Below, in pieces: positions 19,983 through 32,300 of a stretch of 58,987 nucleotides of DNA; position 1 is the first letter of the stretch; every line of letters begins with the position of its first letter. The DNA lies in NCBI GenBank assembly GCA_001584585.1, contig LSYV01000006.1:3205386-3264372 (forward strand). The letters are read 5' to 3'. Source of the stretch: Gonium pectorale (lineage: Eukaryota > Chlorophyta > Chlorophyceae > Chlamydomonadales > Volvocaceae). Under the pieces are notes generated by a model. It was not told the origin of the DNA, did not search any database, and worked only from the letters and a program-made list of their open reading frames with translations. The position numbers and the translations under genes were made by a program.

Positions 19983-21991
19983 CAACAGCAGGAGCCATGG
20001 TCGTGCAGTAATGCGGCAGGTCTTGAAGTCACCGCTGCAGGGCTATCGGGCCTGTACCGGTAAGGAGCAGGCGCGGGTAATGGCTCTGGCGTCTCGGGAG
20101 CCGGGGACCAGCAATCCAGCTGCCCTGTCGGCTGGCGCTCTGCAAGATGAGCGCTGAAGCCGGCTGATGGGCGAAATGGGGCCGAGCGAGCAGGTGGCGC
20201 GCCCACCAGTACCGGGGGCTCGCCCAGGCCGCCGGTCCGGCTGCCCCGTGCTGGCGGCCCTCGACCATCCCGCTGGCGCCAATCGCGTGTAGGGGGTCAG
20301 GTCATGGCTAGTCATATGGGTTTTATCTCTTTTAAGACGTCGATGAGGCCTGTTGATGATTTGACGGCAGCACTCCTGGAAGGCGCAGCAGCAGAAGCAG
20401 CAGCAAAAGCAGCCGGGAAGGTGTTGGCGCTGCAGGATAAGGGTGTGTTGCCTCTTGCGCTGCATGTGAACATGTGGCGATGCGTTGGCAATGGCGGGGC
20501 CCTCGGACGTGCCCTCGGACCCCCACGGCGGGCGCAGATGCGGAAGAGCTAACCGGCTGAGCGCGGGGCTGCGTAGGGATAGCCTAGGCGAGGTGCAGGC
20601 GGGCGGAGCATGCGTGCGACAGACAGGACGCACCTAAATGGCGTAATGATGCAGCGTGGATACATAAGAATTGCGTAGTTCGCTTGTCCTCGTTGCGAAA
20701 GGAATGCCGCAGATCCCGACGAACATGGCGTGCCGTTGGCATGCCAGGTTGCCAGAGAGCGTACACTACTATGACCTTGATAGCTGGCCGTGTGTTACAG
20801 GACATAGCAACCGAATTCATTGCTCACTATTTGTTGCGAGGCACTCTATCGATGAAAAGGTCGCGCCTCCCTATCCGTGTGGTCAAAAGGGCAACTTGAA
20901 CGCTACACGAAAGGCCCCACCTCTTGAGGCCCCGCCAATCCGCCCTCTCGGCACATACAACCGCACCGTGTAAGCTGTGACTCTCCCTTCCGGGAGGCCA
21001 GTAAGCCGGGCATTCCAGGTCTGGAGCCACCGGTCTCTCACACGCTCCTATGTACAAAACTGTGCTCACCAGGATGCCGACAGCGCGTGCTGCTGTGCGA
21101 CCCCAAACACATTCTGCGGCTTGCCTGAGCCAGAGCCTTGGCGCGACACCAAAGGCATCAAAACTGCGTTGAACACGCCGAATTGGAGATGCGCCTGAAG
21201 CGTTTCCTCCCGCCGTTAAGAGTACACGTGAGATTAAATCTCGCCCTGTCCCCTCATTGCATCCCACGCATGATGCAACCTTGCGGCTCCACGCTCTCCC
21301 GGGGGAGGGGCACAGCCCCGTCGCTGTCCAAAAGCCCCACCGCAATCCCACTCCGTTCACAGCTCCGTCAGCCACGGCTTGCACTGCAGCCGTCATTTCG
21401 CCAACGAGCGTTACGCGGGCCGCAACAAACCATGTGCATTGCTGGGTCCATCTCATGCGACAGGCGATGGCGGACCTGCCGGTCACCTGTTGCAGCTGGG
21501 CAGTGCCGTGTGGGGAGCCCCACGGCACGCGCTCCCTGCGCACCTCCTCACAAAACACTCAACACGTGAAGGCGCCGCGCACATGAATTGTCGCCCGTGG
21601 CCTGCGCCGGGCCCCTCGCCACCGCGCTCTCTACTGCCGTCCTGTGGAGCACCATTTAGCGCTCTCGCATGTCGGGCATGATACATCGGCGGCCCCTCTA
21701 CACACGTACATGGCATGACTAGGCTGCCGCACACAACACATTGAAAAGAAACTTGTTGGTCGGGTATGCACCCTGAACCAAATCGTAATCGTACAGCTTC
21801 TCGTAACGCTACATCCTATAACGCGTCTGTCCCCAACCGTACTAGACTACAAACGCACAAGCCTCTGCACAGCCTTCCTCGCGCTGGCACGGCACCGTCC
21901 CCGGGTTGGCCCGCTACGCCGGGCAGACCGGGAGCCGTGGGTGCCGGAGCCGGCGGAGCCGCAGCACTGCAGATGCCGGGCTGTCCGTGGT
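19983..21991. other. intergenic region, no gene recognised
   Basis: Convergent spacer between bTHX and ATG1. TGTAA at 20969-20973 could end the bTHX transcript but is about 990 bases away. A CAG-like run sits near 20385-20410. No coding exon with family likeness was found on either strand. Confidence 0.45.
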
Positions 21992-24900
21992 CTAGTACAC
22001 GACACCGCCGGCGCCATGCGGCGAATAGCTGTACGGTACGCCCGCCCGTGCGCTCTCCGCTCGCAGTGAGTCCTGCTGTCCATAGGGGTAGGGCTGAGTG
22101 CCAAGCTCGGGCGGATGGCCGTAACGGTGCGGATATAGGAACGGCGCGGTAGACGCCGGCGGCGCGGGTGCCGGCCCGGCGGCCGCCGCAACGGCGGATT
22201 GGCGCAGGCGCACGGCGGCGTGGTAGCGCGTCAGGCGCTGACGGTCATTCGGCGCCAGGGGCGGCAGCACGGCGTCCCACTGCAGGCGATCCGGCGGCGA
22301 ATGGGGGTGGCGCGTACGTCAGGAGGTGCCCGAGAAAGGCGGGCGTTAGTGGGCGTTGGCATTAACCACACAAACATGGCGACACGGTAGGCAACACAAA
22401 AGCGGTACCGGTATTATGTAAGGTGAGTTCCTATCTGCTGCGTCCGCTGCAGCCACCGCGCAGGTCGCGACGAGCATCCAGCCCCTCCCCGCTCCTGCCG
22501 AGGGCCCAGCGCCTCACCAGTGAGCCGTCCGCTCCCTCCTGGCCCTCCTCCTGGCAACGGCAGCCACCGGCTTCCGGCGCGCAGCCCTGGCACGACCCAA
22601 TCGACGGCGGCGGTGCCGTCAGCATGAATGTCAGCACGTCGGCCGCCCTGCTGTAGTGCGCAGCCGCATCGGCCGTGTGGCCCAGCATCTCCTCGCCCGC
22701 CGCCGTCCGCGCCGCGTGCACGGCTGCCCCCAGCAGCGCGTCGCAGCAGGCGGGCACCAGGGGCGCCGCCGGTGGTGCGGGGCCGCGTGCGGGGCCGGGC
22801 AGAGCTGACATGGAGGCGGCGGAGGCGTGTCGAGTGGTGCCGGCGGACGGAGTGGGCGGCGCCATCAGGGCCGAGTCCGCGTCATCGCCCGTGAGCAGCA
22901 GCTGCAGTTCACGGGTGAGGGGGGGATCCGGGTGTCAGTGGGATGCGGGGTGCAGGGAATGGGAGCAGGGATAGGGACACACTCAGAGCGCCCAGCGCGA
23001 CAGCATAAACGGTCTGGCATACCCGAAGCAAATGTTGCTCCAACGGTGCGGGTGCATGCCACGGCACCGTGGTTGGTTGGTTGGTTGGCTGGCTGGTTGC
23101 ATGTGCGGCATGCAGCAGGTCGCGGCCTTGCTCTCAAGCCCGGCAACTCGGCAATCTGAACAGGCGGCTCCAGGCTTCTTGCACTCACGCGCGCCATGGC
23201 CCCGTTCAGATGCTCGTCCAGCGCGCACAGGGCGCTGCGGGCGTGCGCGGACAGGGCCGACAAAGCGGCAGGCGAGGGCACGGCGCCGGCGCAGACTGCG
23301 GCATCGGGGGGGGCGCCGCCCCCATTGCCCTGGACGTGTCTGCCAGCTCCCTCCCCGCCGTTGCCCTCCGCTGGCCGTAGCTCCTGGCTGCTGCCTGAAC
23401 CACCACCGCAGCTGCCGCTGCTGCCTCCATGAGGAGCCAAAGCAGCCGCCAGCACCCTGCACGCCGCCAGAAGCGCCCCCACCGCAGCCGCCGCCTCCTC
23501 AGCAAGCGCCGCTGCTGCGGTGGCGGCCGCCTCGCTCTCCGCGGCACCCCCAACTAGCATGCCACTGGCCGCGCCGCCGCCCAGGGCCGCTGCGGCCGCC
23601 TGCACAGCCGACAGCTGCCGAGCCTCCTCCTCCGCGTCAAGCACAGAGCTGCACCGCGCCCGCGCCTGCTCCAGCATCACCCCCACCACACGCGGCAGCA
23701 GCATCGGGTCGGGGTCGGCAGCGTCGCTCCCGTGAATCGGGGGGCGCACCACCGCAGCATTGGCGCCGCCGCCTGGCACTACTGCAGCGGCAACCTCCGC
23801 TGCCGCTGCTCCCACTGTCGCCGCTGACCCCGTTGGCAGGCTCGCCGCGGCAATGGGCAGCTGCTGCCATGGCGCTGGGCCGCCCGCCGGCACCGGCGCT
23901 GCGGGGGGCGCAGGACCTCCCACAGCTGCCACCGCCGGGGATGGGCCCTGTGTGGCTGAGGCGGCAGGCGGGTGCACCACCGGCGGTGCGCCGCCACCAC
24001 TGGCGTTCCGGCTGGGGCTGGCGCTGGTGGGCATCGCGGGGTGCGGGGTGCGGGGGACCAGAGGCTGCGGCGACGGCGGCGAAGGGGCAGCGGCCGACCG
24101 AGGCGTGGCAGAGGGGCTGGAAACAACGACGTACTCGGAATCCAGGGAGTCCGCCAGAGCGCCGCTGCTATCCGCCGTGCATGTGCTGCCAGGGTACGGG
24201 ACCGTCGCCGCCGGTGCCGTGCCCGCTGCACCAACCCCACCCCCGCCCCCGGCCCGGCCGCCCATCAGCGCCGAAGCCACCGCAGCAGCAGCCGTGAGGA
24301 TGCGAGGCGACGGCGAGCGGACCATCCCGCGTTCACCAGCACCGCCAGAGGGGCCCGCCCCAGCTCCTCCGCTGCCGTTACCGCCGCCGCCAGCGCTGGG
24401 AGGCGGGGCATGCTGCTGCCGCGTTACCGCCTGCTGCTGCTGGGGCTGCTGGGTCTGGGAGGACGACGAGGCAGACGACGCAGGGGGGGACGGCGACACC
24501 CTCAGCGCTGGGTGCTGCGGCCCGCCGTGTCTGGCGCCCTGCACGAAGCGCACCGCGCCGTGCGACTCGGGCACGCAACGCGGCCGTTGGTGCGGCTGCA
24601 GCGGAAGGCTCGGGGCCGCGGCGGCGCCGGCGGATCCGCACCCCGAGGGGCCGCAGATATCGCCGGCAAACGTCCCGGGCGGCAGGGTGACGGCGGCGGA
24701 GGCCGCCTCACCCTGCAGGAAGGGGTGCGCGAAGAAGTCATCGAAGGAGATGCGCTCCGTGGGGTTGCGGCGCAGCAGCTGGGACAGCAGCAGCCTGCGA
24801 GTAGGCGGGGCACGGCGGCAGCGGGGAGGGGGCGTGGAGGGTAGCTGCCAGGGTCAGCGGCGATGTGGTAACACGACAACGGGAAGGCCTCGAGCCTGCG

Positions 24901-27261
24901 CACGGGCATGGAGACGGGATCTCTGTCAGATGCCAGAAGCTCCACAGGCGGCCGCCATCGTGGCTGCATGTGAGCGCGCGCACGCGACCACACAGGGCGC
25001 GGGACTCTGCCCGCAGATTGTCGCTCCCTCGTCTGTGCGCATGCACACATGCAAAGTTACATGCACACACGCGGGCACGCACGTGCCCACCTGCATCCGG
25101 GCGACAAGCTCCGGGCGATGTGGTCGGGCAGGACCGCGTCCCCTCGCTCGATGTTCTGGATGAGCTGCAGGTGGTTGGCGCCGTTGAAGGGAGGCTTGCC
25201 TGGCGTACGGGGGGGGGGGAGGGGAGGGGTTAGAATATTGGAAGGCGTTCTTAGTAGAGAAGTCCGAGACGCATGTCATTCCAAGTCGTCCCGAGTCGTC
25301 AAGGCTGAAAGACGAAGCGTTTTCAAACTCCCCCGGTTTCCCTTCGCATTCTGGGCCCCAGGCCCCAAAATACGCGAAAAAAACCGCAGGAAAGCCCCCA
25401 CAACCATCGATTGGCACCTGAAAAAGCTAGCCCCCTCCAGCAGCTGGGGAACCAGACCGGAGCAGATCAAACCATGCGGTTTTGCACCGCACCTGCCAGC
25501 ACAGCCGCACCCTAGCATCCCTGCTTGTGTTTTGCTACGAGCCAGACACCCCGGAGTGCCTCCCTGCGCTTCTCCGCAGCGGGGCCCTACCCGTCAGCAG
25601 CTCGAAGAGGATGGTGCCCACGCTCCACAGATCTGCGCGCGCATCGTAGCGGTGGAGCTGCAGCACCTCTGCGCGCGGGCGGGTGGAGGCAAGGAGGCAG
25701 CGGAGCGGAGGTTGCGTTTGTGACGGATAGCAACAGAGCGAGTTGTGGCTTGGCCGCTCGCGGTAGCGGGTGGGGGACGGGGGAGCGCTGGTGTATGAGG
25801 GCAAGGACCAGCAGCAGCTCCACCCACGCGGGGAAGATGCCGCACAAGAGGGCCCCCGGCCCAGCTCCTGCCCTCGTGCACCGCGCACCCCTACCCACCT
25901 GGCGCCATGTAGAGGGGGCTGCCGCACAATGTCTCGGCCATGCCTGCGACAACAACAGCCGAGGCGCAGTGGTAAGGGTGACTCCCCGGAATGCGGGGAG
26001 GATTCTGGAACACTGCTTGCAAGACACCGTGGCGTCCACATCCGCCCGCAGGTACAATGGAGGCTGAGGGCCGCAAGCGCCATGCGCAGCAATCTGCACA
26101 GCCCCCACTCCCCCCCCCCGATCCGTCCATGCCACCGTACCCGCGGGCTGCAGCGAGCGCGCGAACCCGAAGTCGGCTATCTTGAGGGTGGGCGAAGGGC
26201 CACTGTCAGAGAGCAGCAGGTTCTGGGGCTTCAGGTCGCGCTGCGGGTGCAACCGGGCAGATGGATGGGCAGGCCTTTGCACAAGACCTAGGAAGCATGA
26301 AGCAAGACCCTGGCCCGCATATGACGTTGGCCATGCCAAACCCAGCAATCAAATGCGCGCCCTTCACGCTCTCCAGCATGCCGCAGCGCCGACCGCTAAC
26401 AGCATTGTGCGCAACAGCATACCACAGCCGTCCACACAGGCTCAACCAATGCGGGCCGACCCCCTGCTGCCTGCACTCACATGAATGATCTGGTGCTGGC
26501 GCAGGACCTTCAGCCCCTCCGCCAGCTGACGCAGCAGGTAGCGGCAAGACGCCTCACTAAGCGGACCACGGGCGCGAAGGTGGTGCGCCAGGTCACCACC
26601 TGGGCAGAGGGAGATGTATAGAGCAGGCGCACTGGCGTGGGCAAAGGCTTATAAGCCTTTATAGAGACAAGCAACCGCGGGGCCCGTGCAGGCGCCCGTT
26701 TGAAAGGCTCTGGCTCCGGGTCCTCTGTGCCCCCCACCTGCCCCTCCGCACCCACCCCTGCCCCACCTCCACAATACTCCAGGACCAAATATATCCTGCC
26801 GGGCTCCTGCAAGAACGGTAAAGGGCATTTAGGTCGCCGGCTGCGCAAGCCGACGAATCGCATGCCGAGAACCCTTGTGTCATTTTGTGTTTCAAAGCAT
26901 CATGGTGTTGCGCTCTATGTTGCTTTAACCCTCATTTCAGTCTGTCTGCGGAGCAGCTGGGGCCCACGCGAAACGCTGACGTGTGTTGCACGCGGCAGGA
27001 ACATGCATACACCCGGAGACACACCTTGACCAGGTCCAGCAGACCGACAATGTTTGCATGATGAAGGCGCTGAAGTGTCGCAATTTCCGACTCGAGCGAC
27101 TCCTGGAGCTTCTTGTTCAGGCGGTCAGCCAAGATTTCTTTCACCGCAGCTGGCTGACCCGTCGATGCGTGGCGCGCCTTCCACACAATCGCAAAAGAGC
27201 CGGAGCCGACAACCTCCTGGACTTCCCACTGCCCGACTCGGCGTGAGCTGCTCGCAGGCAT
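21992..27261 (-). CDS. ATG1: autophagy-initiating Ser/Thr protein kinase ATG1 (ULK family)
   Basis: Ten phase-consistent exons, in coding order: 27025-27261, 26767-26806, 26481-26599, 26141-26240, 25899-25943, 25591-25668, 25091-25199, 23189-24794, 22518-22901 and 21992-22279 (TAG); 1001 residues. Kinase domain about residues 10-272: [12 protein letters not shown] (glycine loop), AAVKEI (catalytic Lys), [13 protein letters not shown] (near identical in plant ATG1), EYCGGGDL, IIH|RDLKPQN (HRD split by an intron), [38 protein letters not shown] disordered Ala/Pro/Gly region of about 500 residues follows, containing DSEYVVVS, a motif I associate with plant ATG1. The last about 220 residues ([35 protein letters not shown]) fit the C-terminal MIT-like domain that binds ATG13. 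ATG1 starts autophagosome formation under nutrient stress. Confidence 0.95.
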
Positions 27262-27837
27262 AATTAAGTCCTGGGTCCTTACACGTCCCGTCCCATGTCG
27301 ACTCCACCTTCACGCGGTTGTGAGCTGGCTTTAATGGAAGTGGACGGGAGCTAAGCCCGTGCCCTGTAAAGGGAGGGCTTACCCCCAGCAACGAACAACC
27401 GCAAACGCGCGCACGTCGGCACGTGCATGCGCGCCAAGAGGAAAGAGAGAAAAGCTTGCAGATGTCTCCACACAGCCAGGGATCCGAGGGTGGTTACGCA
27501 CTGGGAGCGGCGCGCTGGGCCCCGGCAGGGTCGCTCGTGCAGGCTCGTGCAGGTACGGTGTACGATGTTATGTGCCGTGACCGTCCCGAGGGGGGTATCT
27601 CAAAATGATAACCCCCCTTGATGAAGAATGGATCCATACATTTCAAAGGTGTTCGTACATTCATCCTACCTCCAGGGTTGCACGCCGCCGTTCGGCGTCC
27701 AGGGTGGGCTGCCTGGTCGCACGCCGGTCTGGTAACCGCTGGGCGCCCGTGCCAGCGACGACGACACAGAGTAAGCCCGAAAACTTGCATACCACCAGGT
27801 AGAGTTCGACGCTCCGAGCTGGTCCCTCTGGGATTGG

Positions 27838-27960
27838 AGGAACGTCGCTTCACCTGCCTTGCCTTGTATCAACTCGCCCGCCCTAGTGGAAACGACGCGC
27901 TTTCGAGTGTGTTATGACCGAAGAGGCGGCCTCCCTTTCTCCTTATCGCCTGCACTTCCG
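27838..27960 (+). repeat. dispersed repeat segment, copy 2 (paired with 6213-6330)
   Basis: Carries cgcttcacctgccttgcc and, about 60 bp later, tatgaccgaagaggcgg with cctccctttctc, matching the segment near 6213-6330. It sits immediately upstream of LINE-like copy A, so both may derive from one longer element. Confidence 0.45.
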
Positions 27961-28002
27961 GGCCCTTTGCCTCAGCCGTTTATTCCCTTCCAGTGCAGCT
28001 GG

Positions 28003-28358
28003 TTCAACCACCCAAATGGGCGGGCAAGGTGCGAGCGGACATGCAAGGTGTGCGGCGATGCCACGGCGATCGAGGACGAGCTGCGTGTCTTTTGGGAGTG
28101 CCCGTGCGATGAGCACCTTCGCGACCACTCGGAAGGCGCATTGCAGTTTAATGATGGAGGCCCCACCTGCTGAGGTGGCAGCGTATTTGCAGGCTGTCTG
28201 GGACACTAGGCACGCCATACTTCGGCGCCAGGCGCTGAAGCGGGGTAGAGACGGCAATCATGACCGGGGGAGATCATGACCCCCTACCCCACCCCACCAC
28301 TCGCATATCGTCCATGCCCCCCCCCGGCTGTGACGGACGTCTAACCTGTACCCTGTGT
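28003..28358 (+). mobile_element. LINE-like retrotransposon 3' remnant, copy A
   Basis: Holds RARCERTCKVCGDA followed by EDELRVFWECP, a CxxC...C arrangement like the zinc finger at the C-terminus of many LINE reverse-transcriptase ORFs. A conserved block ending RHAILRRQALKRGRDGNHD follows in another frame, so the copy is frameshifted and dead. It ends in a C-rich stretch and a tail reading ctaacctgtaccctgtg. Shares its layout with copies B, C and D. No target-site duplication was identified. Confidence 0.6.
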
Positions 28359-28439
28359 GGTTCGCGTTGTAGTGCAGCTTGTTTGCGTTGTAGTATGTAG
28401 AAACTAGAGCACGGTAGGGGCGCTAGATGCAGCGCTTGC

Positions 28440-28464
28440 AGCACATGTTGAAACGAAACATGTG
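28440..28464. repeat. 9-bp inverted repeat with 7-base loop
   Basis: GCACATGTT and AACATGTGC flank gaaacga, just downstream of LINE-like copy A. It may be a chance palindrome or part of the older repeat. Confidence 0.4.
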
Positions 28465-29382
28465 CTTGCACCACATGTGTGAATAGGGGTAAGGCACGGG
28501 TACTGTGCACTCCCGTGTACGGCGTGCATTGTGACCGACGTGCACGAGTCCCGTACCGATTCTTATCACGCTACCAATGGCTAGAGCCTGGAAGCGGAAA
28601 AGGCGGCGGAAACGGCTGCCTCGTGTAGACTACCGCCCACCTTGTCAGTATCTAGCATGGCAGCTATCCGGCCTTGCAATGAGGGTGATATTCTGGCTGT
28701 TCTACAGCGGATACGGAGTACGCGCTCGGGGCGTGACTCGGGGGACATCAGGGGGACATGCAAACTGTAGAATCGCGCTGTTGTACCCGCTGAGGCATAT
28801 GCAGCCATTGCTGTAGATTTAGGAGATTGCTGCAGCCACTGCTACTATATGCCTGTTGGAGAGAGGCGGCCCGACCCCGTGTCCTCCGCAGGCAGGTATC
28901 CAGATAAAGGAGTGCGCCACACACGCCGCACAAGCACGGGGTGGGGTGTCCTATCTGGGTATGATACAGAGGGACGGTTATGAAAGGCGGCAACGTCAAG
29001 TTTGAAGCTGTTGCATCGCAGCAAGGAAAGCCCAACCATCGAGGGTGGCACCATTCTGGTTATTGCTCGGATCCCTTGGGACCCCCTCCGTTCTCTGACA
29101 TCCTTTTCAAGTCGCCTATATGTGCGAATATCCCCTTCTTGCTAGCTATGAGCACGCAGCGCGTACGGGAGTCGGTCCTTTCAGATACATACATGTGCAG
29201 ACCTTGATTGCTTCTGCACTCGAGCATCTCTCATACTTGTCATACACGCTTGGTCAATACCACTGCCAAAACCTGTACTGTCCTACTGCTTTGTCGGTCG
29301 GTAACCCGCTGCACGAACGCGCGCTGCATGCATGCACGCTTGCGTACCATGATTGTTACTTCCTTCATCGTTGGTCGCTGAA

Positions 29383-32300
29383 ATGCCTCGCGTCGCGCAG
29401 CCAGCAGCAGGAACGTTGCTGCTGCTTTTCCTCTATCCGTTGCTATGCTTATGTTACAATGTGGATGTGGCAAATGAGGCAGAGCTGGTGGCTGCTGTGG
29501 CGAACGCTTCTGTGACCCGGATAACTCTGACGAAGGTGTGTGCCATTCTGCTGCATATTCTGGAAGACGGGAAGCTGAGATGCAGCACAGTGAGGAGTGC
29601 TTGCTTCCCAGAGCTCGGGTCGGACCCTGTGTGATGCGGCCAGCAGGGAACGAGGACAAGTGGGGCTGGCTTTGTACTCTCATTTGACTTGTTTGATTTG
29701 CAAAACATCGCCACGCTGTTTGGCGTGGATATGGTGTACCGACACATACACCCACGCCCACACACACACCCATTTGTTTGGTGTTTACATCTCCGGGCCG
29801 ACACTGGCCTGGGGCGCCCACGCGAGGCCACCTCAACGCCGCGAGGCGAGGGGTGTGGGGGGCCGCTGTTTCCCCTTGCTCAGACCAAGGGACAGCCTGC
29901 AGCCCTATGCAACTGCAGCTGCTGCCCTGCAAAACCCGCCGCAGTGCTGCTCTTCTGTTCGTGTTCTGGTGTGTGTGTGTGTGGGGTGGCGCCTTCAAGT
30001 TTATCTGCCCCATGTGCGTGCTCTCCTGCTCTTACGCAGAATGTAACGTTCACGTCGGAGGAGTGGAACAAGTATCCCAGACCCATCGAGATCGGCAGGT
30101 CCCTCACCATTGCTGGAGCGTCGCTGGACATAGTATTAGATATGGTAAGACATGGCGAGGTTTGCTAAGTACCCAATGGAGATGGCATCTCTGCACAACG
30201 TGTTCCTGTCAATGCTGGCCCTGGGCACAAACGGGAGACGGCTCAGCGGGGACAGGGGCCCAAAGAGAGAGGCCCGCCTTCCTAGCCAGCCGGGCAGACA
30301 GACATGGTGAAGCAAGCTCCGTCACCTGCGGGTCGACACTCCTGGGTATGCAAGACTTTCCTGGAGAGTTGGAGATGGGATTGACAGTTCCTGGCCCTCC
30401 GTAAATCGCATAAATGCGCTCTGGATCCTGTCCGTTGGGCACACCGATGTTGACAGAATACATCCCCTTTAGCAGCTCAGCTTCTGGCGGCCTCTAGGCG
30501 CCACACACGCGAGAGGCTGTGTCGCACAAACGTCTCTTTAAGGGTTGGCTTTAGCAATATGCCATGCCTGTATCGTCCCGCGAAGTCTTTCCTCTGGGCT
30601 AGCTTTTACACGTTCCCTTTCCCTCCCCCTCCAGGCCTACCTCAAGCGGCGAGTATCCGTGGTGGCCTCCCCCGAGCCGCCCGCCCAGCGTGTGTGGCTC
30701 ACCCTGGCCAACATTACGGTCGTGCGCATACGGATCCCCCAGGCGCTGGGCATGGCGGGAATGGGTGAGCGCGATACCAGGGCGGGCGGTAGCTCTGTGG
30801 GGCCCACGTGCCCAGAGAGTCTCCCTGGCGAGCCGGGCCATCGGTGGCTGGGCGCTCTGAACAGCCGCTCCCATGCGATCTATCGCGAGCCCGACCGCGA
30901 ACCCTGGTCCTGCTCTTAAGCGGACACCACCGCGTTCGCTTGGCCGCGGACTGTCCCTTTGGCATGGGCTGTAGAAAACATAGGTTGGTGCCTACCCAAC
31001 GCGCAGCGTAGCGGCTGGAGGTCCAGTCGGGCTCACATCCTCTGCGCCCCAATCCCTGTCACCCTCCCCGCCGCGCAGACCTGCTGGACCTGAGCCCCGG
31101 TAGCTTCCAGATGTTCCGGGACGTGCTGTACGTCTCGGACGCCTGCATCCCGCTGCAGCTCTACCGGTCGCAGGCCACGCGCCTGGAGAGACCGGCGTCC
31201 ATTCCGAACGGTGCGGGCGCCAGGGCAACAGCGGGGCTGGGCGCCGCGCAGCTCGTGCGCTTACAGGGACTGCATTTGCACGCGGGCCTTGGGGTGGACA
31301 GAGGCATTTCGGACAAGCACTGGCAGCAACGTGCAGCTGTCGTCGTGACAGGCAGCTGTCGTTGTGCGCCACCTGTCAAGCAGGTCCACAGAACACTGGG
31401 GACATGTTGACCTCATCGCTGTAAGATGGCTTTTGTAGGGCTCTCCCCTTGTGCCCTCTCTCCCCCTCGTGCAGCATTCGGCAACCTAACCCAGTACGCC
31501 TCGGTGTGGAACGGCGGCTGGTGCATGCCCGGCTCGCACCCGGGCCGCTGCTGGCCCGACGCGGGCTACATGCAGGACATGGGCATGGTATCCATGGTGT
31601 ACACGGCGGACGGGCAGCGCGTGACCAGCGGCGTGGTCATGTACACAAACTGCACATACGTCTGTCGTACGGTCATACCGCTGAGCTGCTTCACTGCCGC
31701 CGGGCTGGACGACGCCTGTTTCCAGGTGGGTGAGGAGAGCCGCTGCCGGCGGGTGGTGAATGGCGATGGGCTGGTCACCGTTGTAAGGTGTCGGGGTCGG
31801 CTCCGGGTCGGCTCCGGGTCGGCGACCTACGGTGCGTCGAGGACGAGGGCGCATCAGTGTGGCCACCGGCTACAAGCGAGCACCAACCGGGTTGCAGCCT
31901 CGGTTGGACTCCCCACCCTAGAATTCGTGAGATGTTCACCGTACCACACACACAAATACCTACCGAGCCCTTTCGCCCTCCTTTCCGCAGGCAAAGCTCA
32001 AGGAATGGGGGCTGTGGGGTGTGGAGGCAGTCGATGCCGGACTGGACCCCGTGCCTGAAACTCCCAGCTGGCCCATGGCGCCGCCGTCGCCGTCGCCGCC
32101 GCCCCGGCCGTGGCTGCCCCCAGTTCACAGCGACGCGAGCACGCCGCCTGCGGCCGTAGCGGCCACGCCGTCGAAGCTGAACGTGATTATCCCCGCAGCT
32201 GTAGCAGGTGAGAGGTGCGGCCGCGGAGCGGTCTCAGTGGTCTCACATCAGTTCATGGCTCCAAGTGTTACCGCATGGCTGTCCTGTGTGCACCCGCTCC

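Larger units (their letters stand above)
27262..29382. other. repeat-bearing intergenic region between two divergent kinase genes
   Basis: The spacer carries the second copy of the 6.2 kb repeat segment (27838-27960), LINE-like copy A (28003-28358) and a short palindrome (28440-28464). It should also hold the promoters of ATG1 (minus) and the receptor-like kinase (plus), but no clear core promoter is visible. No intact gene recognised. Confidence 0.5.

Noticed and set aside
23032..25163. Long + strand open frames (over 400 codons) opposite ATG1
   Set aside because: They are antisense to exons that fit ATG1 with perfect phase; high GC at third codon positions leaves the opposite strand open. 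Their translations are Pro/Arg/Ala noise.
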